DNA from: Hymenobacter sp.
GTDB lineage: Bacteria; Bacteroidota; Bacteroidia; Cytophagales; Hymenobacteraceae
Direction of reading: 5' to 3'
DNA: 64,000 nt
NCBI GenBank assembly: GCA_028288445.1
Contig: JAQBNT010000082.1
Span: forward strand, 20,180-84,179
Position numbers and translations under genes: made by a program. The stretch's first letter is position 1. The number at the start of each line of letters is the position of its first letter. Under the pieces are notes generated by a model that worked only from the letters and a program-made list of their open reading frames with translations, ran no database searches and was not told where the DNA came from. Below are positions 58,175-64,000 of this stretch, piece after piece.

Positions 58175-59299
58175 TTACTTAATCCGCAGCTTTTTGCCCG
58201 GCTGCAAAGTGCGCACCCCCGGATTTAGCTTTTTCAGGGTGCTGACGCGCACGCCGTAGCGCTCCGCCACTTCCGACATGGTATCGCCGGAGCGCACTTT
58301 GTGCGTGACCGTCTGCCGGGCGCGGGACGGCGAACCACTGCTGCGGCTCCCGCTGCTCCGGTGCCCCAGGGCGCGGCTGTAGTAGTTGAACAGCGCCGAG
58401 GTAATGGTGAAATTGTCCTTCCGCAGCTTGTAGCCGGGGAAGTCGTACATCAAAATCGGGTTAATGGGGTTGCCCTGGTAGCGCACCTCAAAGTGCAGGT
58501 GCGAGCCCGTGCTGCGCCCCGTGCTGCCGCCGTAGCCAATAAGCTGGCCGGCTTTCACGAAGGTGCCCACCGTGACCAGCGCCTTGCTCAGGTGGCCGTA
58601 CACGGTTTCGAGGCCGTTGTAGTGCCGCACCAGAATGTAGTTGCCGTAGCCGCCGCCGTCCCAGGCCTGAATGCGCACCACGCCGTCGAACACGGTTTTC
58701 ACCGAGTCGCCGGTTTCCAGGTCCAGGTCCATGCCGTAGTGCCAGCGGTAGCCCCGGAAAGCGAAGCCCGAGGTGATGGGCGTGGTCAGGAGCGGCATTT
58801 TGGCGTAGCGCTGCCGGGGCGGGTCGGTGAGGTGCAGCTTCAGCGAGTCGCGGTAACTGCGGCCGTCCACGCGGTAGGGGTTCACGCGGTGCGTATCCCA
58901 GATGGAATAGTACCCCGCCACCTTCACCCACGACGAATCGATGAGCACTTCCTCCGACATCTCCACGATTTCCTGCCCGCCCTCGTTCAGCGTCGTCGTG
59001 TCTTCGCTCACGATGCTGAGCTTCTTGGCCGGGTTGAAATAGATGGATTTCGCGGCGTCGGAATTGTCGTCGGGGATTTCCTCGGTTTCGATAACCGTGG
59101 TGGTATCCGGCCGCACATAGCGCATCCGGGGTGTTTTAATACGAAAAAAGTCAGACTTGCCGGTCGTGCTGCCGGTTTTGGTCTTGGTGCGCGGAGCTTT
59201 ACGGCGCTGCGCCTGGGCCGGGCTCAGCCCCACCAGCAGCCAGAGCAGCGCCAGCAACAGCAGCGCCGGGCGCCAATATGTTGTTTTCAGGAAAGTCAA
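58175..59299 (-). CDS. M23 family peptidase with LysM domain
   Basis: Exported zinc endopeptidase acting on peptidoglycan. I propose the TTG at 59299 (LTFLKTTYWRPALLLLALLWLL...AQAQ), giving 374 aa. The ATG at 59338 used by the track lies within the neighbouring palindrome and would add 13 residues. A ~130-residue region with no clear domain precedes the peptidase (GYRWHYGMDLDLETGD ... GSHLHFEVRYQG), whose metal ligands HxxxD and HxH are intact. A C-terminal LysM (THKVRSGDTMSEVAERYGV...LQPGKKLRI) binds peptidoglycan. Confidence 0.88.
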   Translation of the reverse strand: MTFLKTTYWRPALLLLALLWLLVGLSPAQAQRRKAPRTKTKTGSTTGKSDFFRIKTPRMRYVRPDTTTVIETEEIPDDNSDAAKSIYFNPAKKLSIVSEDTTTLNEGGQEIVEMSEEVLIDSSWVKVAGYYSIWDTHRVNPYRVDGRSYRDSLKLHLTDPPRQRYAKMPLLTTPITSGFAFRGYRWHYGMDLDLETGDSVKTVFDGVVRIQAWDGGGYGNYILVRHYNGLETVYGHLSKALVTVGTFVKAGQLIGYGGSTGRSTGSHLHFEVRYQGNPINPILMYDFPGYKLRKDNFTITSALFNYYSRALGHRSSGSRSSGSPSRARQTVTHKVRSGDTMSEVAERYGVRVSTLKKLNPGVRTLQPGKKLRIK

Positions 59300-59328
59300 A
59301 AGCAGGTTGTTTTTAGACAGGAACAAGC

Positions 59329-59424
59329 AGCACGTCATGCCGAGCCTGCCGAAGCATTTCTACTGCGAACGTAATGAATTACTGTGGCGGTAGAGATGCT
59401 TCGGCAGGCTCGGCATGACGTGCT
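59329..59424. repeat. Palindromic repeat, CGTCATGC family, copy near 59.4 kb
   Basis: AGCACGTCATGCCGAGCCTG...GAAGCAT and mirror ...GGCATGACGTGCT with one mismatch, ~30-base loop. It lies between trxB and the M23 gene and supplies the track's ATG for the peptidase. Confidence 0.9.
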
Positions 59425-59449
59425 GTGTTATGACGTTCAGAGAGCAAAT

Positions 59450-60385
59450 TTAGTGTATGCCCATGGCAGCTAAATACCGTTCCGCATCCAGCGCGGCCAT
59501 GCAGCCGGTGCCGGCAGCCGTCACGGCCTGGCGGTAGGTGTAATCCTGCACATCGCCGCAGGCAAATACGCCGTCGATATTGGTTTTGCTGGTGCCAGGA
59601 ATCGTTTTCAAGTACCCCTGCTCGTCGTGGTGCAGGTAGGGCTGGAAAATCTTCGAGTTCGGCTCGTGCCCAATGGCCACGAAGAAGCCCGTCAACGCGA
59701 TTTCGCGGGTTTCGTGGGTCAGCACGTTTTTCACGCGCACGCCTTCCACGCTGTGCTCGCCCAGAATCTCATCCGTCACCGTGTCGAACAACACTTCAAT
59801 CTTGGGATTGTCCAGCACGCGCTGCTGCATGATTTTCGAGGCTTTCATCTCGCTCTTGCGCACAATCATGGTCACCTTGCTGCACAGGTTGGCGAGGTAA
59901 GTCGCTTCCTCGGCGGCAGTGTCGCCCGCGCCCACAATGGCCACTTCCTGCCCACGATAGAAAAAACCATCGCACACGGCGCAGGCCGAAACGCCCGAGC
60001 CGTTTAGCTTCGCCTCCGACGGGATGCCCAGCCACTTGGCCGAAGCGCCGGTGGCAATAATGACGGAATCAGCCGTCAGTTCAATGGTTTCATCGATGGT
60101 GATTTTGCGCGGATGCACCGAGAAATCAACCGCCGTGGCAATGCCGTAACGGATATCAGTACCGAAGCGGGTGGCCTGCTTTTTCAGGTCCTCCATCATC
60201 TCCGGGCCCATAATTCCGTCCGGGTAGCCGGGGAAATTCTCTACGTCATTCGTGATAGTCAACTGACCACCGGGCTGCAAACCCATGTACATCACGGGGG
60301 CCATGTTAGCGCGGGCCGCGTAGATAGCAGCAGTATAACCAGCCGGGCCAGAGCCGATAATCAGGCATTTAATATGTTCAGACAT
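59450..60385 (-). CDS. trxB: Thioredoxin-disulfide reductase
   Basis: 311-aa NADPH-dependent flavoprotein. FAD-binding GSGPAGYTAAIYAARA at the N-terminus, redox-active Cys pair SACAVCDGFF near residues 133-142, NADPH-binding GAGDTAAEEATYLA, and the C-terminal GVFACGDVQDYTYRQAVTAAGTG. Reduces thioredoxin. In a bacillithiol-using cell it may also serve related disulfide reductase functions. Confidence 0.95.
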   Translation of the reverse strand: MSEHIKCLIIGSGPAGYTAAIYAARANMAPVMYMGLQPGGQLTITNDVENFPGYPDGIMGPEMMEDLKKQATRFGTDIRYGIATAVDFSVHPRKITIDETIELTADSVIIATGASAKWLGIPSEAKLNGSGVSACAVCDGFFYRGQEVAIVGAGDTAAEEATYLANLCSKVTMIVRKSEMKASKIMQQRVLDNPKIEVLFDTVTDEILGEHSVEGVRVKNVLTHETREIALTGFFVAIGHEPNSKIFQPYLHHDEQGYLKTIPGTSKTNIDGVFACGDVQDYTYRQAVTAAGTGCMAALDAERYLAAMGIH

Positions 60386-60391
60386 TTCGGT

Positions 60392-60489
60392 TGTAGCGCA
60401 AAGCTCTGCTTCGCGTATCGTTGAATGATGATTGGTCAGGTAAGTAGCTAACGGTGCAACCGGAACGCGAAGCAGAGCTTCGCGCTACA
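60392..60489. repeat. Palindrome with TGTAGCGC ends
   Basis: TGTAGCGCAAAGCTCTGCTT...and mirror AGCAGAGCTTCGCGCTACA: 25-base arms with one mismatch, ~48-base loop. Unrelated in sequence to the CGTCATGC family. It sits 6 bases upstream of the trxB start. Confidence 0.9.
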
Positions 60490-60522
60490 TTCCGGCAGAC
60501 GTAAAAAGACGCAAAACCGTAC

Positions 60523-60553
60523 AAAAAACCCCAACCTTACAGCCGGGGTTTTT
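60523..60553 (-). terminator. Terminator after rpoD
   Basis: AAAAAACCCC/GGGGTTTTT stem with a 12-base loop; symmetrical tracts, T-run on the minus strand. Confidence 0.9.
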
Positions 60554-60576
60554 GCAACAACAAAACTAAGCAGAAG

Positions 60577-61440
60577 TTAGCCCAAATAAGGCTTCAACGC
60601 CTTCGAGCGCGACGTGTGCCGCAAACGACGAATAGCTTTCTCCTTAATCTGACGCACCCGCTCGCGGGTCAGGTTAAACTTCTCACCGATTTCCTCCAGG
60701 GTCAAAGCGGCTTCGCCGTTCAGCCCGAAGTAGAGCGTAATCACGTCGGCCTCGCGCTTGGTAAGCGTGCTCAACGCACGCTGCACTTCCTTGCGGAGCG
60801 AGTCATTCATCAGGGCCATGTCCGGCGACTCCTCGTCCTCGTTTTCTAGCACGTCGAGCAGACGGTTTTCCTCGCCCTGCACAAACGGAGCATCCACCGA
60901 CACATGACGGCCCGAAATCTTGAGCGTATCCACCACTTCCGAAGTAGTCAACTCAAGCACCTCAGCAATTTCCTCGGGCGAAGGCTCGCGCTCGAACTTC
61001 TGCTCCAGTTCCGAAAAGGATTTGCTGATTTTGTTCAGCGAGCCCACCCGGTTCAGGGGCAGACGCACGATGCGGCTCTGCTCGGCCAAAGCCTGCAGAA
61101 TCGACTGACGAATCCACCAAACGGCGTACGAAATGAACTTAAAACCACGGGTTTCGTCAAAGCGCTTGGCGGCTTTGATGAGACCGAGGTTTCCCTCGTT
61201 GATAAGATCACCGAGACTAAGACCTTGGTTCTGATACTGTTTTGCAACCGACACTACGAAACGCAGGTTGGCTTTGGTCAATTTTTCCAGTGCTTGCTGG
61301 TCTCCGTCGCGGATGCGCTGCGCTAGCGTCACCTCCTCGTCGGGCGTGAGCAAATCAACCTTGCCAATCTCCTGGAGATATTTATCCAGCGACTGGCTTT
61401 CACGGTTGGTAATCTGCTTACTAATTTTTAGCTGTCTCAT
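60577..61440 (-). CDS. rpoD: RNA polymerase primary sigma factor RpoD/SigA (short Bacteroidota form)
   Basis: 287 aa, beginning [36 protein letters not shown], with no region 1.1, as in Bacteroidota primary sigma factors. Region 2 has the core-binding [38 protein letters not shown]. Region 4 has the [32 protein letters not shown]. This sigma recognises TAnnTTTG/TTG promoters, matching the elements seen across the window. Confidence 0.97.
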   Translation of the reverse strand: MRQLKISKQITNRESQSLDKYLQEIGKVDLLTPDEEVTLAQRIRDGDQQALEKLTKANLRFVVSVAKQYQNQGLSLGDLINEGNLGLIKAAKRFDETRGFKFISYAVWWIRQSILQALAEQSRIVRLPLNRVGSLNKISKSFSELEQKFEREPSPEEIAEVLELTTSEVVDTLKISGRHVSVDAPFVQGEENRLLDVLENEDEESPDMALMNDSLRKEVQRALSTLTKREADVITLYFGLNGEAALTLEEIGEKFNLTRERVRQIKEKAIRRLRHTSRSKALKPYLG

Positions 61441-61494
61441 TGGGGACTAGGTAAGAACGATATCTGATGGGGTTATACGAAAGAAAAAGCCGTC

Positions 61495-61557
61495 CGGACA
61501 GTCCCCTAAGTCAGAGGTAGCCAACAGGCTTCCTCCGACATTAGTTCGGACTGTCCG
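61495..61557. repeat. Imperfect long hairpin between pnp and rpoD
   Basis: CGGACAGTCC ... GGACTGTCCG outer 10-base stem. Inside it GTCAGAGGTAGCC and GGCTTCCTCCGAC pair with two mismatches around AACA. Together a ~30-base arm hairpin just after the pnp stop; may be the pnp terminator. A one-off variant of the -7 box (minus-strand TACCTCTG) lies inside it. Confidence 0.75.
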
Positions 61558-61562
61558 CTCAA

Positions 61563-63734
61563 CTACGCCTGAGCTTCGCCGTTGCTGGCAGCGGCCGTTT
61601 CCGGCTTGGGCAGCAACACTTTGCGCGACAAGCGGTACTTGCCGGTTTTCTTATCGATTTCCACCAGTTTCACGTCAATGTCCTGGCCCACTTCCAACAA
61701 GCCTTCCAGCGTCTGAATCCGCTCGTGCGTCACTTCCGAGATGTGCAGCAGGCCGTCTTTGCCGGGCATAATCTCCACAAAAGCGCCGTAGGGCTGAATG
61801 CTGCGCACTTTGCCTTTGTACACCTCGCCCACTTCGGGCTGCGCTGCGATGGCGCGAATCCGGTCGATGGCGCCCTGCATGTCCTCCTGGTTGGAGGCGT
61901 AGATGCTTACGTGGCCCTTCTCGTCCTTTTCCTCGATGATAACCGTAGCGTTGGTATCCTTCTGAATCTGCTGAATAACCTTGCCACCTGGCCCGATGAT
62001 GGCACCAATGAACTCTTTGTCGATGAGCATCTTATGCGAGCGCGGCGTGTGAGGCTTCAACTCAGCCGCCGGAGCAGCAATGGTCTTCGCCATTTCGGCG
62101 AGGATGTGCAGGCGGCCGGCGCGGGCCTGGTGCAACGCGGCGGTCAGAATCTCATTGCTCAGGCCCTGGATTTTGATATCCATCTGGCAGGCACAAATGC
62201 CTTTCTCGGTGCCGGTTACTTTGAAGTCCATGTCACCGAGGTGGTCCTCGTCGCCGAGAATGTCACTCAGCACGGCGTATTCGCCGGTTTCCTTGTCCTG
62301 CACGAGGCCCATTGCAATGCCCGAAACGGCACCCGTGATTTTCACACCCGCATCCATCAGCGCTAGCGAGCCGGCGCAAACGGTGGCCATCGAGCTGGAG
62401 CCGTTCGACTCCAGGATGTCCGACACAATGCGGATGGTGTAGGGGTTTTCGTCTTCGGGGGGTAGCACCTGCTTCAGCGAGCGCAGGGCCAAGTTGCCGT
62501 GGCCGATTTCGCGGCGGCCAGCGCCCCGGTTCGGCTTCACTTCGCCGGTCGAGAAACCGGGGAAGTTGTAGTGCAGCATGAATTTCGAGTAGCCCTTAGC
62601 CAGCGGCTGGTCGATGATTTGCTCATCGAGCTTGGTGCCGAGCGTGGCGGTGGTCAGGCTCTGGGTTTCGCCGCGGGTGAAGATGGCCGAGCCATGAGCA
62701 CCGGGCAGGTAGTTGATTTCCGACCAGATAGGACGGATTTCGGTGAGCTGGCGGCCGTCGAGGCGCACCCGCTCCTTCACCATCATGTCACGGATAGCCT
62801 TCTTCTCAGCCGAACCATAGTAGCGGCTGAACATCTTCATGTTCAACTCCGCATCCACAGACAGCAAGTGCTCCAGCACGGCTTTTTTCACCTTACCAAA
62901 GCCCTCCTTGCGGCCGCCTTTGCTGGTGTTGCCGCTGCGAGCCACATCGTAAGCGCCTTGGTATACGGCGTCCAGAATGGTTTTTTTCAACTCCTCGTTT
63001 TCCTCGTACTTGGGGTACTCACGGGTGGGCGAGTCGGCGGTGCGACCCACGGCCTCGGCCAGGTCCTTCTGCAACTGGCACTGGGCCTTGATGGCTTCGT
63101 GGCCGAAGGCAATGGCCGCCACCATTTCCTCTTCGCTCACTTCCTTCATGGCACCTTCCACCATGGCCACGGAGTCGGCAGTAGCACCCACCATCAGGTC
63201 CATGTCGGCGCGGGCCAGGTCAGAAGTTTTAGGGTTAATCTGGAACTGGCCGTCGATACGCGCCACGCGCACTTCGGAAATCGGACCAGCAAACGGAATG
63301 TCAGAAATCGACAAAGCAGCCGAAGCGGCCAAGGCGGCCAAAGCGTCGGGCTGTACTTCTTTATCGGCCGAGATGAGGGTAATCATCACCTGCACCTCGT
63401 AGTGGTAGTCTTTGGGGAACATCGGCCGCAGGATGCGGTCAACGAGGCGGCACACCAGGATTTCGTAGTCGCTCAGGCGGCCTTCGCGGCGCTGAAACGA
63501 ACCGGGAATCTTGCCGGCCGAGCCGAATTTTTCCTGATAGTCAACCGACAGCGGCAGAAAATCAACGCCTTCGCGCTGGCTCGGGGCCGAAACCACCGTG
63601 GCGAGCAGCATGGTATCGCCGAGGCGAACCACGACGGCACCGTCGGCGAATTTGGCCAGCTTGCCGGTTTCGATGGAGATAACGCGGCCGTCGGGCAGCG
63701 CCAGGGTTTTGGTAATGGCGTGGGGATGGGACAT
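61563..63734 (-). CDS. pnp: Polyribonucleotide nucleotidyltransferase (PNPase)
   Basis: 723-aa phosphorolytic 3'-5' exoribonuclease of RNA decay. ATG 63734 ([24 protein letters not shown]) chosen over the track's upstream start. Two RNase PH domains with [26 protein letters not shown] and [15 protein letters not shown], a KH domain with [18 protein letters not shown], and an S1 domain with [30 protein letters not shown]. Arranged as rpsO-pnp, the classic order. Confidence 0.97.
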   Translation of the reverse strand: MSHPHAITKTLALPDGRVISIETGKLAKFADGAVVVRLGDTMLLATVVSAPSQREGVDFLPLSVDYQEKFGSAGKIPGSFQRREGRLSDYEILVCRLVDRILRPMFPKDYHYEVQVMITLISADKEVQPDALAALAASAALSISDIPFAGPISEVRVARIDGQFQINPKTSDLARADMDLMVGATADSVAMVEGAMKEVSEEEMVAAIAFGHEAIKAQCQLQKDLAEAVGRTADSPTREYPKYEENEELKKTILDAVYQGAYDVARSGNTSKGGRKEGFGKVKKAVLEHLLSVDAELNMKMFSRYYGSAEKKAIRDMMVKERVRLDGRQLTEIRPIWSEINYLPGAHGSAIFTRGETQSLTTATLGTKLDEQIIDQPLAKGYSKFMLHYNFPGFSTGEVKPNRGAGRREIGHGNLALRSLKQVLPPEDENPYTIRIVSDILESNGSSSMATVCAGSLALMDAGVKITGAVSGIAMGLVQDKETGEYAVLSDILGDEDHLGDMDFKVTGTEKGICACQMDIKIQGLSNEILTAALHQARAGRLHILAEMAKTIAAPAAELKPHTPRSHKMLIDKEFIGAIIGPGGKVIQQIQKDTNATVIIEEKDEKGHVSIYASNQEDMQGAIDRIRAIAAQPEVGEVYKGKVRSIQPYGAFVEIMPGKDGLLHISEVTHERIQTLEGLLEVGQDIDVKLVEIDKKTGKYRLSRKVLLPKPETAAASNGEAQA

Positions 63735-63885
63735 CAGCGGGATTTGCTTGGAAAAGCGACAGCGGGCGAGCAGCCAAAAACGAGCACCGCGCACGGCCCT
63801 CATTACTCAAATAAACTCAACGGGCTCCGATGGTAAAACAGCTTTTCGGACCGGCCTCGGGGCCAAACCAACCCGAACAAAAAAA

Positions 63886-63919
63886 GAGTAGGGAACCTTC
63901 GTTGGAAGGCTCCCTACTC
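63886..63919 (-). terminator. Terminator between rpsO and pnp
   Basis: GAGTAGGGAACCTTC-GTTG-GAAGGCTCCCTACTC with one mismatch, followed on the minus strand by TTTTTTTG. Confidence 0.94.
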
Positions 63920-63932
63920 TCAGATTCTGGAC

Positions 63933-64000
63933 TTACTTACGGATGCCCAGCTCCTTGATGATGGCGCGGTAGCGGTTGATTTCGCGGTGCTGCAGGTAGT
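63933..64000 (-). CDS. rpsO: 30S ribosomal protein S15, C-terminal end (partial)
   Basis: The window ends inside this gene. The visible minus-strand translation YLQHREINRYRAIIKELGIRK followed by TAA is the conserved C-terminus of S15. It is the usual neighbour upstream of pnp. Confidence 0.93.
   Translation of the reverse strand, partial: YLQHREINRYRAIIKELGIRK

Noticed and set aside
62499-63836. 445-aa plus-strand ORF
   Set aside because: Antisense shadow of pnp.

Overview
The window looks like a chromosome segment of a Hymenobacter-type member of the Cytophagales (Bacteroidota). This rests on several things. The base composition is GC-rich. Genes are preceded by TAnnTTTG-type -7 elements rather than Shine-Dalgarno boxes. 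The primary sigma factor is short (287 aa, no region 1.1). There is a serine-palmitoyltransferase-like enzyme, a bacillithiol deacetylase (BshB1), a small Hc1/histone-like protein, an HU-CCDC81/SPOR protein and a TonB/ExbB/ExbD cluster. Species cannot be fixed from the sequence alone. TTG and GTG starts are frequent. Most of the window is housekeeping.

Layout. 0-5 kb: sdaAB, an orphan TolC/HlyD efflux pair, gpsA. 5-9.3 kb: DUF4259/glycosyltransferase/EamA (+), then DUF1015-maf-membrane glycosyltransferase (-), each set with 4-nt overlaps or tight spacing. 10.7-18.4 kb: pdxH, YqgE, a long DUF349 protein, tRNA-Thr(TGT) followed by a decayed tyrosine recombinase and an ASCH-like protein (scar of an integrated element), PAP2, HD hydrolase, a lipoprotein. 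18.6-22.6 kb: gyrA and a TPR protein. 22.7-24.5 kb: an AT-rich island with one orphan gene. 24.6-32.3 kb: a complete histidine operon on the minus strand (hisG-hisDC-hisB-hisH-hisA-hisF-hisIE). It is led by a recognisable histidine leader peptide (GHGHHHHHL) with attenuator-like hairpins and a well-spaced promoter; hisD and hisC are one fused ORF. 32.4-47.3 kb: envelope genes (TonB-dependent receptor, rpe, PRAI-like protein, trmB, folC, TonB, ExbD, ExbB, SPOR protein, beta-barrel, 1086-aa TPR protein). 47.5-57 kb: 2'-5' RNA ligase-like, ATP-grasp, a minisatellite, holA, tyrS with an 80-residue AT-rich insertion, Hc1-like, SPT, accC, DUF4239. 57-64 kb: bshB1, M23 peptidase, trxB, rpoD, pnp and the 3' end of rpsO.

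Several palindromic repeat families punctuate the intergenic spaces. One has arms beginning (A)ACGTCATGC and a conserved inner GCATCT block (five copies), with a GTCATTCC relative and an unrelated TGTAGCGC palindrome. Another is built of AATGARGA units (two copies).

The items most worth following up are the TyrRS insertion, the his attenuator with its leader peptide, the HisD-HisC fusion, the interleaved (X-Y-X'-Y') inverted repeats between hisB and hisH, and the TrpF-like protein lacking the catalytic cysteine.
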